The notes beneath the pieces are model-generated. The model made no database searches and was not told the DNA's origin. It saw nothing but the letters and a program-made list of their open reading frames with translations. Shown here piece after piece: positions 41,661-50,261 of a stretch of DNA of 64,000 bases. This DNA is from an uncultured Oscillospiraceae bacterium (lineage in GTDB: Bacteria; Bacillota; Clostridia; Oscillospirales; Oscillospiraceae). Numbering within the stretch: the first letter of the stretch is position 1; each line of letters begins with the position of its first letter. A program made the position numbers and the translations under genes. The DNA lies in the NCBI GenBank assembly GCA_949878425.1, contig CATLAL010000009.1:24001-88000 (forward strand), given 5' to 3'.

Positions 41661-42150
41661 GGCCGGACCCCTTTCCGCCGTCCCGGATGCTGGCCAGGAA
41701 GGAGTCCCGCCAGAAGTCGGCTCCCACGCTGTCCGGCCGGATGGTGACCGCCCCCACGTGGGGCGTGCGGACGTAGAGGTCCATCTGGTCGTAGACCTCC
41801 TCGTAGCGCACGTCGCTGCCCCGGGTGATGACGTAGGCCACCCGCCGCAGCTCCTCGCCGTGCTCCCGCAGGAAGCTGCGCACCGGCGCGCTGCACCGGC
41901 CCGCCCACACCGGGGTGCCGATGATCACCAGCTCGTAGGCGCTCAGGGGCAGCACGGTCCGGAAGGGCTTCACCGGCGGCAGCTTGCGGGCCATGGCCTG
42001 CATGCCGCTGCGGAGCCACCCCTTCAGGCCGGAGCGGTCCACGCCGTCCTCCAGCCGGACCAGCTCGCAGCCCAGCTCCTGGGAAATTTCCCGCATCAGC
42101 TTCTCCGTGCTGCCGGTGCGGCTGTAGTAGACGCATAGTGTGTAGGACAT
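41650..42150 (-). CDS. Flavodoxin family protein
   Basis: 166 residues starting at ATG 42150 with GGAGG upstream. The N-terminal flavin phosphate loop [13 protein letters not shown] and [20 protein letters not shown] fit the flavodoxin fold that binds FMN. It could carry electrons or act as an FMN-dependent reductase. It is coupled to prfA by overlap, although no functional tie is known. A 57-bp family D element lies just upstream. Confidence 0.85.
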   Translation of the reverse strand: MSYTLCVYYSRTGSTEKLMREISQELGCELVRLEDGVDRSGLKGWLRSGMQAMARKLPPVKPFRTVLPLSAYELVIIGTPVWAGRCSAPVRSFLREHGEELRRVAYVITRGSDVRYEEVYDQMDLYVRTPHVGAVTIRPDSVGADFWRDSFLASIRDGGKGSGHAG

Positions 42151-42167
42151 CGTCCATCCTCCTTTTT

Positions 42168-42224
42168 AGAAGCTGTATTCATAAGCGCTGAACGCTGCCT
42201 GAGCCGCTTTTTTACAGCTTCTTA
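42168..42224. repeat. Family D inverted-repeat element, copy 2 (minimal)
   Basis: 57 bases: left end AGAAGCTGTATTCATAAGCG, right end TTACAGCTTCTTA. The stop codon of the ydcF-like gene (42222-42224) is part of the right end. Confidence 0.75.
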
Positions 42225-42968
42225 TCCGAAAACAAGCTCCGCCGCCACGCCGAAGGCCTCCCGGACGTAGTAGTTCGCTGTCAAGAGGAAATACTGTACA
42301 GGCATTCGGGCCGCTACGGGCACCATATCGCCGCCCAGATACATGGCCGCGCGGCAGAGGTGGTAGTCGCTGGTGACCACGGCCAGGTCACCCGTGACGC
42401 CCCGCTCCTCCAGAAGGGCCAGGGAGTAGCGGATGTTCTCCTCCGTGTTGGTCGCCCGCTCCTCCAGGAGCACCCGCTCCGGGGGGACGCCCCGGGCGGT
42501 GAGCCAGTCCGCCATGCACCGGGCCTCTGAAATTTCCTCCCCCCGGCCCCGGGCCCCGGAGACCACCACGGGCACGTCCGGCCGGTCCGCCAGGTAGTCC
42601 AGAGCCGCCTCCAGCCGGGTCAGAAGGCTCAGGGAGGGCGACCTTCCGTTGACCCCGGCCCCCAGGACGATCACCGCCGCCACCGGGGTCTCACGGTCCG
42701 TCCGGGCCCAGGAGAGGACCCAGGCCTCCAGCACGGCGAAAAAGGCGAAGCCAGCCGCCAGCAGCGCCAGGAAAATCCTCCGGAGCCAAAGGGCCCACCG
42801 GCGCTTCTCCCTCCACCGGGTCAGCAGGGCGAAGAGCGCCAGCGCCCCGGCGGCGCACAGGAACAGAAAGCCCGTAAACCGCACGGCGGTGTAGACAAAC
42901 CGCAGCAGCAGTCCCAGAGTAAGACTGATCCCGGCCAGGATATAGCAGATTTTTTCGGTTTTTTTCAT
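42222..42968 (-). CDS. YdcF/SanA family membrane protein (DUF218)
   Basis: 248 residues. Three hydrophobic segments occupy roughly the first 85 residues, then a DUF218 domain: AAVIVLGAGVNGRSPS, ARCMADWLTARGVPPERVLLE, EERATNTEENIRYSL and VTSDYHLCRAAMY. The family (YdcF, SanA, ElyC) is linked to envelope integrity and probably binds a nucleotide-type ligand; its reaction is not settled. It starts 3 bases after the ABC-F gene. The TAA stop belongs to a family D repeat. Confidence 0.88.
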   Translation of the reverse strand: MKKTEKICYILAGISLTLGLLLRFVYTAVRFTGFLFLCAAGALALFALLTRWREKRRWALWLRRIFLALLAAGFAFFAVLEAWVLSWARTDRETPVAAVIVLGAGVNGRSPSLSLLTRLEAALDYLADRPDVPVVVSGARGRGEEISEARCMADWLTARGVPPERVLLEERATNTEENIRYSLALLEERGVTGDLAVVTSDYHLCRAAMYLGGDMVPVAARMPVQYFLLTANYYVREAFGVAAELVFG

Positions 42969-42971
42969 CTG

Positions 42972-44870
42972 CTAGGACTCCGCCTCCTCCGCCAGCTTCT
43001 CCCACCGCTCCATCAGCTCCAGGAGCCTGGCGTCCAGCTCCTCCTTTTTGGCGTAGGCCGCGCTGTAGCGCTCGTAGTCGCAGGCGGTGGCCTCCAGCTC
43101 CGCCTCCGCCGCCTTGAGCTCCGCCTCCAGCTTCTCCAGCTCCTTCTCGCAGATGGTCAGCTGCTTCCGGGCGGACTGCTGGGCCCGGCCCCCCTTGGGG
43201 GCGCTCTTAGGCGGCTTCTTCTCCCTCCTGTGGGGCTGCTGGCTCTGGAGCTGCCTCTCCCGCTCCTTGATCTCCCGGTAGCGGCCGAAGGGCACCGGGT
43301 AGTCGGTGATGACGCCGTTCTCCAGCTCCCAGATCCGGGTGGCGAAGCGGTTGATGAAGTAGCGGTCGTGGCTGACGAAGAGCAGCGTCCCCTCGTAGGC
43401 CTCCACCGCCTCCTCGATCCACTCCCGGCTGGCGATGTCAAGGTGGTTGGTGGGCTCGTCCAGAATGAGGAGGTTGATCTCCTCGTCCATGAGCATGCAG
43501 AGCCTCAGGCGGCTCTGCTCCCCGCCGGAGAGGACGGACACACTCTTAAACACGTCCTCCCCCCGGAAGTTGAAGCTCCCCAGCCGGTCCCGGGCGGTCT
43601 GGGTGGTGATGCCCCGCTTGGCGTAGAGCATGGTGTCCACCAGGTTGCGGCTGGGGTCGTCGAAGCGGATGATCTGGGGCAGGTAGGCGGTGCGGACCGT
43701 GGGGCCATACTTGACCCGGCCCCGGTCCGCCTCCTCCTCGCCCATGAGGATCTTCAGCAGGGTGGATTTGCCGGTGCCGTTGTCCCCCAGCAGGGCGATG
43801 CGCTCGCCGCCCTCCACCAGGAGGTTCACGTCGTGAAAGAGCTCCCGGTCCCCGAAGGACTTGCCCAGGTCCTTGAGGAGCAGCGCCTCGTCGCCGAAGA
43901 ACTCCTTCTCCCCGAAGCGGGCGGCGAGAGCCTTGGCCTTTGTGGGCTTCTCCGTCTGGCGGATACGCTCAATGCGCCGCTCCATGGAGAAGGCCCGCTT
44001 ATGGAGCTTGTCCGCCCCCATGAAGGCCCAGAGGTGGAGCTTGTCCGCCGCCTCCTGGAGCTGCTTGATTTTGGACTGCTCCTTCTCGTACTGGCGCAGC
44101 TTCTCCTGGTAGCGGCGCTCCTTCTCAATGGCGTAGAAGGTGTAGTTGCCGGCGTAGAACTCCGCCCTGCCGTTTTCGATCTCGACCACCCGGCTGATGG
44201 TGCGGTCCAGGAAGTAGCGGTCGTGGCTGATGGCCACCACCGTGCCCTTGAAGCGGCTGACATAGTCCTCCAGCCACTCCACCGCGTGGAGGTCCAGGTG
44301 GTTGGTGGGCTCGTCCAGCAGCAGCACGTCCGTGTCCTCCAGGATGAGCCGGGCCAGGTTCACCCGGGTTTTCTCCCCGCCGGAGAGGCTGTCGAAGAGC
44401 TGGGCGCGCATCTCCGGGGAGATGGAGAGGCCGCCGGAGACCTTGTCCACGGCGGTGGCCGTGTCGTAGCCCCCGATGCCCTCAAACCTGGCGGAGAGCT
44501 CCCCGTAGCGGCGCAGGGTCTCCTGGCTGCTGTCGCCGGCGGACATGGCGGCGGTCAGGGCCTCCATCTCCTCCGCCAGCTTCCGGTGGCGGGAGAAGGC
44601 GGTGAGCAGCACGTCCTCCACCGTATAGCCCGCCGGGTAGACCGGGATCTGGGAGATGAGGCCCAGACGGCTGTCCTTGGCCAGGACCACCTGGCCCTCG
44701 TCCGGCTCCAGCTCCCCGGTGAGAATGCGGAAGAGGGTGCTCTTGCCGGCGCCGTTGCGGCCCAGCAGGCCCACCCGCTCCCCGGTCTCAATCTGGAAGG
44801 TGAGACCGTCGAGAATGTTATTTCCAATTTCAAAGGACTTTTTCAGTCCGCTGACGCTGATTTCAATCAT
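42972..44870 (-). CDS. ABC-F family ATP-binding protein
   Basis: 632 residues with two ABC cassettes and no membrane segment: first Walker A GRNGAGKST and signature LSGGEKTRV, a charged interdomain linker (residues ~240-300), second Walker A GDNGTGKST and signature LSGGEQSRL. Both Walker B motifs read LLLDEPTNHLDLH / LILDEPTNHLDIA, the ABC-F mark. A C-terminal coiled-coil of ~95 residues is rich in Glu, Lys and Ala. ABC-F proteins act on the ribosome in translation or antibiotic protection; the subfamily is not resolved. Upstream is a family A element. Confidence 0.92.
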   Translation of the reverse strand: MIEISVSGLKKSFEIGNNILDGLTFQIETGERVGLLGRNGAGKSTLFRILTGELEPDEGQVVLAKDSRLGLISQIPVYPAGYTVEDVLLTAFSRHRKLAEEMEALTAAMSAGDSSQETLRRYGELSARFEGIGGYDTATAVDKVSGGLSISPEMRAQLFDSLSGGEKTRVNLARLILEDTDVLLLDEPTNHLDLHAVEWLEDYVSRFKGTVVAISHDRYFLDRTISRVVEIENGRAEFYAGNYTFYAIEKERRYQEKLRQYEKEQSKIKQLQEAADKLHLWAFMGADKLHKRAFSMERRIERIRQTEKPTKAKALAARFGEKEFFGDEALLLKDLGKSFGDRELFHDVNLLVEGGERIALLGDNGTGKSTLLKILMGEEEADRGRVKYGPTVRTAYLPQIIRFDDPSRNLVDTMLYAKRGITTQTARDRLGSFNFRGEDVFKSVSVLSGGEQSRLRLCMLMDEEINLLILDEPTNHLDIASREWIEEAVEAYEGTLLFVSHDRYFINRFATRIWELENGVITDYPVPFGRYREIKERERQLQSQQPHRREKKPPKSAPKGGRAQQSARKQLTICEKELEKLEAELKAAEAELEATACDYERYSAAYAKKEELDARLLELMERWEKLAEEAES

Positions 44871-44903
44871 GGCATGTTCCTATTTTGATTCTTTCGTGGG
44901 GGG

Positions 44904-45346
44904 TGCCGATCTATTGCCAACAGCGGCAAAGGAACCGAAACGCCGTTGGGGGCCCCCGCTTTACGGGAGTCCAGGATAGGCCCTCGGCTTCTCAGCTCCT
45001 GAGTTGGAAGCGTCCTTCTGTCAGCTTGACGTCCGCCCGGCAGGCGAAGTGAGTGGATATCGCTCTATCGGTAGGAAGCGGGTAATTCGGAGGGTTCGCC
45101 TACTGATTTTCCACCGCACTACGTGAAATCCCCCGTAAAACAGCAGGGGTTCCGTGGAGCGCCGCAAAGCGGCGCTTTCGCGCTAAGGCCGCCGCAGGCG
45201 GCCAGCGGGGGGGCGCTTAGCCCCCGGCGTGTTTTTGGGTACTTTCTGCACGGGCAAAAAGTACCCGGGGGCCCGCTCCAGCCCTAAGCCGGCGAAGCCG
45301 GCCCACGGGGGCCGCGCAGGCCCCGGAGCTGCCGAATAGATAGGCA
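44904..45346. repeat. Family A mosaic element, copy 2
   Basis: 443 bases. Left end TGCCGATCTA followed at once by TTGCCAACAGCGGCAAAGG; right end GGAGCTGCCGAATAGATAGG. It contains GGGAGTCCAGGATAGGCCCT, GTTGGAAGCGTCCTTCTG, GCTCTATCGGTAGG, CGCCGCAAAGCGGCGC and the hairpin GGGTACTTTCTGC..GCAAAAAGTACCC (45236-45268). It ends 8 bases from the murF stop. No gene is present. Confidence 0.8.
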
Positions 45347-45354
45347 CCCCCGAT

Positions 45355-46734
45355 TTAAAAGGAATATTCCCTCAGGTAGTCCGCCGCCAGGTCGAACCGG
45401 TTGAGAAAGTGGGAGGCCTTCAGCAGCACGGCGTCTCCGGGGCCGAAGAGGGTGAGGAGGGCGTCCCGGGCCTCGTCCCGGCTGGAGAACCAGCGCACGT
45501 CCGGGCACCCGGCCCCCTCCGCCTCCGGGACCATCCACCGCTGGGAGCGGGGCCCCACGGCCAGCAGCACCTCGATGCCCAGCTCGCCGGTGAGGCGGCC
45601 CACGGAGCGGTGGCCCTCCTCCTCGGCGGTTCCCAGCTCCGTCATGTCCCCCAGCATGGCGATCCGCTTGCCGCCGGTGTGGCGGGCCAGAATGCGCAGA
45701 TCGGCCCGGACGGACTTAGGGTTGGCGTTGTAGCTGTCGTTGATCATGAGCCTGCCGCCGGGCAGACGCTCCAGGCGCAGGCGGTTGTCCGCCGGGGTGT
45801 AGGCGGCCACGCCCCGGATGATCTCCTCTCGGGTGAGGCCCAGCCGCTCCGCCGCTACAACCGCCATGGCCGCCAGAGAGGCCATATGGGCGGCGGGGGA
45901 GGGGATGTAGAGGGGATAGCGGTCCTTTTCCGTTACAATGGTGCAGCGCAGGCCCTCCATGCCCTGGTACTCCATCTGCTCTACATAGGCCGCGCAGGGG
46001 GAGCTGCCGAAACGGCACCAGGCGGTCTCGCAGTCCAGGTGGAGCGTGGCCAGCAGCGGGTCGTCGCCGCTGAGCACCGCCAGACCGCCGGGGCGCAGGT
46101 TCTCGAAGATCTCCGCCTTGGCCCGCAGGATGTCCTCCCGGCTGCCAAAGTGGGAGAGGTGGACGTCGCTGATGTTGGTGATGATGGCGATATCCGGCCG
46201 GATGGCCTGCCCCAGAGCGCGGATCTGGCCGAATTCGTCCATGCCGGTCTCGATCACCGCCGCCTGGTGGGTGCTCTCCAGGGACAGCAGGGTCAATGGA
46301 GCGCCGATGTCCCCGTTGAGGTTTCCGGGCGTCTTGAGGGTGCGGTAGCGCTGGGACAGGACCTCCGCCAAAAGCTCCTTCAGGGTGGTCTTGCCCATGC
46401 TGCCGGTGATCTGCACGATAGGGAGGTCAAAGCGCCCCCGGTACCAGCCGGCCAGGTCCCGGAGGGCCCTTCTGGTGTCCTCCACCTGAATATAGGTCCG
46501 GTCGGGCCGCAACCGCTCCGGCAGACGGGCGCAGAAGCAGCCCGCAGCCCCCTTCTCCAGGGCCATGTCGATGTAGTCGTGTCCGTCAAAGCGCTCCCCC
46601 GTCAGGGGCACGAACCAGGCCCCGGGGGCGATGCTCCGGCTGTCGGTGGAGAGCTCCGAGACGGCGCGCTCCGGGTCGCCGTGGAGAACGCCGCAGACGG
46701 CGGCGCGCATCTGGGCGGCTGTCACAGGGATCAT
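45355..46734 (-). CDS. murF: UDP-N-acetylmuramoyl-tripeptide--D-alanyl-D-alanine ligase
   Basis: 459 residues from ATG 46734, which has AGGAGG 8 bases upstream. Mur ligase architecture: N-terminal UDP-binding domain (STDSRSIAPGAWFVPL), central ATPase domain with P-loop ITGSMGKTTLKELL near residue 113 and ETGMDEFGQIR, and C-terminal domain with NDSYNANPKSVRADL. It adds D-Ala-D-Ala to the peptidoglycan precursor. Directly after ddl, which makes the dipeptide, so the two form a functional pair. Confidence 0.95.
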   Translation of the reverse strand: MIPVTAAQMRAAVCGVLHGDPERAVSELSTDSRSIAPGAWFVPLTGERFDGHDYIDMALEKGAAGCFCARLPERLRPDRTYIQVEDTRRALRDLAGWYRGRFDLPIVQITGSMGKTTLKELLAEVLSQRYRTLKTPGNLNGDIGAPLTLLSLESTHQAAVIETGMDEFGQIRALGQAIRPDIAIITNISDVHLSHFGSREDILRAKAEIFENLRPGGLAVLSGDDPLLATLHLDCETAWCRFGSSPCAAYVEQMEYQGMEGLRCTIVTEKDRYPLYIPSPAAHMASLAAMAVVAAERLGLTREEIIRGVAAYTPADNRLRLERLPGGRLMINDSYNANPKSVRADLRILARHTGGKRIAMLGDMTELGTAEEEGHRSVGRLTGELGIEVLLAVGPRSQRWMVPEAEGAGCPDVRWFSSRDEARDALLTLFGPGDAVLLKASHFLNRFDLAADYLREYSF

Positions 46735-46801
46735 ATGCCGGTCCTCCTGTTTAAAACTGTTCCGAAAATCCGGGCAAAAGCCCTTGCTTCGGGATGTACG
46801 C

Positions 46802-47845
46802 TTACTGGAGGGACAGCTCCAGAATCTGCCGGCAGAGCTCCGGATAGGAGATGCCAACAGCGGCCGCCTCCTTGGGCAGCAGGCTGCCCGGAGTCATGCC
46901 GGGCAGGGAGTTGATCTCCAGGCACCAGGCGCGGCCCTCGCTGTCCAGAATAAAGTCCGTGCGGGAGTATGCCTTCAGGCCCAGGGCCCGGTGGAGCTTC
47001 AGCGCCGCCTCTCCCATGGTCCGCCACTGCTCCTCCGTGATGGGCGCGGGGCAGATCTCCTGGCTCTGGCCGGCCTGGTACTTGGCCGCGTAGTCGAAGT
47101 AGGCTCCCGGCTGGGCGGTCATCTCCACCGCCGGCAGATACCGGTCCCCCAGCACGCCCACAGTGAGGTCCCGGCCGGCGATCTTCCGCTCCACCACCAC
47201 GTGTCCGCCGTAGCGGAGCATCTCCTCCAGGGCCGCGGCCAGCTCCTCCCGGGTGTCCGGCAGGGCCACGCCCAGGGAGGAGCCGCCGTTGATGGTTTTG
47301 ACCGCGCAGGGCAGGGGCAGCTCCCCGGTGAGCCGGGGGATGTCCTCCGGGCCGTAGGCCAGCTCCCGCCAGGGAGCGGTGGGGATGCCGGCGCGCTCCA
47401 TTATCTGCTTGGTGACGGCCTTGTTCATGGCCATGCCGGAGCCCAGGTGGCCGGAGCCGGTGTAGGGGATGCCCAGGAGGTCGAAGGCGGCCTGGACCCG
47501 GCCGTCCTCGCCGCACTCCCCGTGGAGTCCCAGAAAGACCGCGTCCGCGCCGGCGCAGGCGGCCAGCACGCCGGGGCCGAAGAGGCTGGCGGACTGGTCC
47601 GCCCGGCTCCGGCGCACCGCCTCCAGGTCCGGCGCCTCCGCCGCGATGGCGTCCGCGCCCCGGAAGCGCTCCGGGAAGTCAAAAATTTCCTCCGGCCTGC
47701 CGGAAAACCCCTCCAGACCCAAAAACATATCCACCACCACCGCCCGGTGGCCCAGCGTCCGCAGGGCCTGGCAGATGTTCTGCCCGGACACCAGGGACAC
47801 GCCCCGCTCCGGGGAGAGCCCCCCGGCCAATACAACAATATCCAA
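46802..47845 (-). CDS. ddl: D-alanine--D-alanine ligase
   Basis: 347 residues from TTG 47845, chosen because AGAGGAG lies ~11 bases upstream and the protein then begins LDIVVLAGGLSPERGVSL, as in other Ddl enzymes; an ATG at 47908 falls on the promoter. ATP-grasp motifs are present: FLGLHGECGEDG, GSGHLGSGMAMNK, KTINGGSSLGV, RTDFILD and EINSLPGMTPGSLLP. It makes D-Ala-D-Ala for MurF. 67 bases separate it from murF. Confidence 0.93.
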   Translation of the reverse strand: MDIVVLAGGLSPERGVSLVSGQNICQALRTLGHRAVVVDMFLGLEGFSGRPEEIFDFPERFRGADAIAAEAPDLEAVRRSRADQSASLFGPGVLAACAGADAVFLGLHGECGEDGRVQAAFDLLGIPYTGSGHLGSGMAMNKAVTKQIMERAGIPTAPWRELAYGPEDIPRLTGELPLPCAVKTINGGSSLGVALPDTREELAAALEEMLRYGGHVVVERKIAGRDLTVGVLGDRYLPAVEMTAQPGAYFDYAAKYQAGQSQEICPAPITEEQWRTMGEAALKLHRALGLKAYSRTDFILDSEGRAWCLEINSLPGMTPGSLLPKEAAAVGISYPELCRQILELSLQ

Positions 47846-47898
47846 CTCAGCTTGCGCTCCTCTCGCTTTTTGACCGCCGCGGCGGCCATTCACAGTAT

Positions 47899-47927
47899 AG
47901 TATAACATGGCCCGGCGGAAAATACAA
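47899..47927 (-). promoter_or_regulatory. Promoter of ddl-murF
   Basis: On the - strand TTGTAT (47927-47922), 17-base spacer, TATACT (47904-47899), with a second TATACT five bases on. The ATG at 47908 overlaps this element, which supports the TTG start for ddl. Confidence 0.6.
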
Positions 47928-47967
47928 CCAGCAGGAAAAATCGCCGCAGCTTTTCGATAGCCGGGGG

Positions 47968-48309
47968 AGCCGATCTACTCGACAGCCCCAGGGGCTCCGC
48001 GCCGCTGGGGGCTTCCGCCCCCAAGCTCCTGTTTTGCGCGGTTCTGGTAAAGCGTGATACGCGAAGCCCCTGAATCAAAAGCGTCCTACCGATAGAGCGA
48101 TATCCACCGGTTTCGCCTGCCGAACGCCAAGGTGGCAGAAGGACGCTTCCAACTCAGGGGCTGAGAAGAACAGGGCCTATCCTGGACTCCCGTAAAGCGG
48201 GGGCTTGGGGGCGCTAGCCCCCAACGGCGTTTTGGTTCCTTTGCCGCTGTTGGCAAAGGAACCGGGGGCCCGGGGCCGCGAAGGCCCCGGTGCTATCGCC
48301 CGGCAGGCA
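47968..48309. repeat. Family A mosaic element, copy 3 (reverse orientation)
   Basis: 342 bases. Left end GCCGATCTACTCGACAGCCC, right end GGTGCTATCGCCCGGCAGGC. It contains the shared blocks in reverse complement: CTACCGATAGAGC, CAGAAGGACGCTTCCAAC, AGGGCCTATCCTGGACTCCC, and the hairpin GGTTCCTTTGCC..GGCAAAGGAACC (48232-48261). Its right end lies inside the reading frame of the truncated gene at 48177-48686. Confidence 0.8.
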
Positions 48310-48686
48310 TCTACGGAGAGCGGGTAGCGGTTCGATTGCGGCCGCACACCGTAGTACTCGTTGACAGCATCTCTTATCGCCTGTGCCAGGTCATTGATGC
48401 ATTGCCTCGAAGCGTAAGCAAATGAGGCGCTGGGATTGTTTTCCGCGTTTACAATCCGACGGCGGACTGCGCGCACAAGTTTTTCTTCGTTTTTGAGCTC
48501 CTCTCTGAGCTCCTCTGGAATTTCAACCTCATAAAACGCAAGAAATTTCAGAATCTGCCCGTCCGGCAGCTCGGAGAGCGTTTCCCTTTTTGGGGGCTCC
48601 CTGAGAGACCAGAGGAACGCGCACAGCGGGGCGAGGAGCAGCGCAACCGCCGCGATGGACATCCATTTCCGCCTCATGCCGGTCAT
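48177..48686 (-). pseudogene. Truncated paralogue of the secreted protein at 48734-49747
   Basis: The frame of 169 residues has a signal-like N-terminus (MRRKWMSIAAVALLLAPLCA) and for ~125 residues parallels its neighbour: LSELPDGQILKFLAFYEVEI against LSELSDQQLLEFLAAYEIEI, and AIRDAVNEYYGVRPQ against EIKDAVNDYYGVSPQ. At RYPLS (about base 48312) homology stops and the remaining ~44 codons are family A repeat read as protein (Pro, Gly, Ala-rich). The part with the NCYGYA and DYHFMR motifs is absent, so it cannot act like the full protein. AGGAGGGGG precedes ATG 48686. Confidence 0.75.
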
Positions 48687-48733
48687 TTACCCCCTCCTCT
48701 AATCCGCTTGGCCGCCTGGCAGAGCTATATGAT

Positions 48734-49747
48734 TTAACTAAAATCCAACTCTGGATCCCTCATAATAGTGCTGCGAGGCGGACCGCTGCAAGGCTTGCTG
48801 ATCCAGCGGCTGCTCCGCTGGTCCCCGCAATCACAGCCGTCTACAATCTCATAATAGTGCCTGCTGCCGGAGTGGTACTCATTTCCTGAATACCGTTCGG
48901 AGTAAGCGTGCGTATTTCCAAATACGATATAGTAAATTGGTCCATAATAAGAGTAGTTACCAGGAAATGTGCCCTCATCATCAACGCCTTCCCCTAGCCA
49001 GATTCTGGAGTCGGAGGGAAGATAGGTATAGGTTAGCACAGCGGTTCTGCCAATTTTATGCCGCCAAACGTTGCCGAACAGTCTCATAAAATGGTAGTCA
49101 TGCCAAAAATCACCATCATATCCATATCGGATACAAATGGCCGTTTGGCCGGATCTAAGCGATTGAGAGGTGGGACGCGTTGATGGTGTACTTACACACG
49201 CATATCCCATGCTTTCCAAATCAAATTTTGTAAATTGTGCCAGTTCATATATGGTACACTCTCCAATAGGCTTATACATTCCGCATATAATTCCCGGGTC
49301 CAACAATTCATTTCTGCCAATAGCATATCCATAGCAATTATAAGATTTCATGGTTTTGGGATCCCAAGAATATAGGGTACTGTCTTGTAATTTATAGCCT
49401 GAAGTTGAGTATGGCGATATTTGGGGGGATACGCCGTAGTAGTCGTTCACAGCATCCTTTATCTCATTTGACAGATCATTGAGTACGCAGCTCCCATACT
49501 GAAATCTGACCGCCGGATTCTCTTCAGTCCGAACAATCCAAATGCGTATCCCATCTATATAGTTTTCCACAGATTCAATTTCGTCTGGAATTTCAATCTC
49601 ATATGCCGCAAGAAATTCCAGTAGTTGCTGGTCTGAGAGCTCGGAGAGGACCTCCTTGGCGGTTGCCTCTTGCGGGGACAAAAGGAGTGCGCAGAGCGGG
49701 GTGAGAAGCAGCAGAGCAATCAGCGTGAAAATAAATCTCTTTTTCAT
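48734..49747 (-). CDS. Secreted protein with NCYGYA and DYHFMR motifs (putative papain-like fold)
   Basis: 337 residues. Signal peptide MKKRFIFTLIALLLLTPLCA, then an acidic helical region (to ~residue 100) and a domain with SYNCYGYAIGRNE near residue 135 and DFWHDYHFMRLFGNVWRHK near 220. A Cys and a downstream His followed by a W-x-H-K segment is the layout of papain-like/NlpC-type cysteine hydrolases, so a peptidase or amidase outside the cell is suggested, but I do not recognise a named family. The tail has a C-x-C and many Tyr/Ser. Base composition is less GC-rich than the surroundings. GGAGGTTGTT precedes the start; 47 bases upstream of the truncated copy. Confidence 0.7.
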   Translation of the reverse strand: MKKRFIFTLIALLLLTPLCALLLSPQEATAKEVLSELSDQQLLEFLAAYEIEIPDEIESVENYIDGIRIWIVRTEENPAVRFQYGSCVLNDLSNEIKDAVNDYYGVSPQISPYSTSGYKLQDSTLYSWDPKTMKSYNCYGYAIGRNELLDPGIICGMYKPIGECTIYELAQFTKFDLESMGYACVSTPSTRPTSQSLRSGQTAICIRYGYDGDFWHDYHFMRLFGNVWRHKIGRTAVLTYTYLPSDSRIWLGEGVDDEGTFPGNYSYYGPIYYIVFGNTHAYSERYSGNEYHSGSRHYYEIVDGCDCGDQRSSRWISKPCSGPPRSTIMRDPELDFS

Positions 49748-49882
49748 AACAACCTCCTATTCTACCACATACATTTGACAACTGTTCTGCTCTGTATATA
49801 AAATATATGGTATCTGCCTGTCCTCTGTCAACACATTTCCCATCCCCCCGGGCCGAAAATCAAAAAAATATAAAATTTCCTC

Positions 49883-49912
49883 TTGACCTTTTGGGCGCTG
49901 ATATGGTAATAT
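49883..49912 (+). promoter_or_regulatory. Promoter of the T-box leader
   Basis: TTGACC (49883-49888), 18-base spacer, TAATAT (49907-49912) with TATGG just before it. A GCGGCC..GGCCGC hairpin at 49931-49946 begins the transcript. Confidence 0.65.
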
Positions 49913-49919
49913 AGGACCG

Positions 49920-50226
49920 CAATTAAAAAAGCGGCCCTGAGGCCGCGCATAAAAACTGTGACGGAGAGGGCTCCGGCGATGTTTTTCAGAGAACCGGCGG
50001 GTGGTGCGAGCCGGGAAAACAGGACCGAGGGTTTGTAGCTCCCGAGTTGGAAGGAAGAAACCGGTTTTCCGGGAGTAGAACCTTCCCGTGGCTGCCGCGT
50101 GAGTGCATAGGACTTGCTGGAGTCCGACGAGGGGCGTCCCCCTAGGGCGCAATTTGAGTGGTACCGCGGGTATTTTAGGATACTCGTCTCAAAGATTTCC
50201 GTATCTTTGGGGCGGGTATTTTCTTT
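49920..50226 (+). promoter_or_regulatory. T-box riboswitch (tRNA-sensing leader) with terminator
   Basis: Stem I features: GUGAC-type kink region near 49957, AGAGAA at 49988-49993, GGGTGGTGCGAGCCGG at 49999-50014 closing the apical helix. The T-box bulge sequence GAGTGGTACCGCGGG is at 50156-50170. A terminator follows: GTCTCAAAGA (50186-50195) pairs with TCTTTGGGGC (50204-50213), then GGGTATTTTCTTT. Uncharged tRNA should stabilise the antiterminator and allow expression of the downstream ligase gene. The variable base of the UGGN bulge is U, predicting a tRNA with discriminator A. The specifier codon lies in GGGTTTGTAG (50030-50039) but cannot be fixed by eye. Confidence 0.88.
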
Positions 50227-50261
50227 GCTCCAAGGAGACACAGTGAAGGAGGAAGCGACCA

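Noticed and set aside
49748..49882. Possible small gene between the secreted protein and the T-box promoter
   Set aside because: Only AT-rich sequence with frames that overlap the leader; no ribosome binding site or coding signal.
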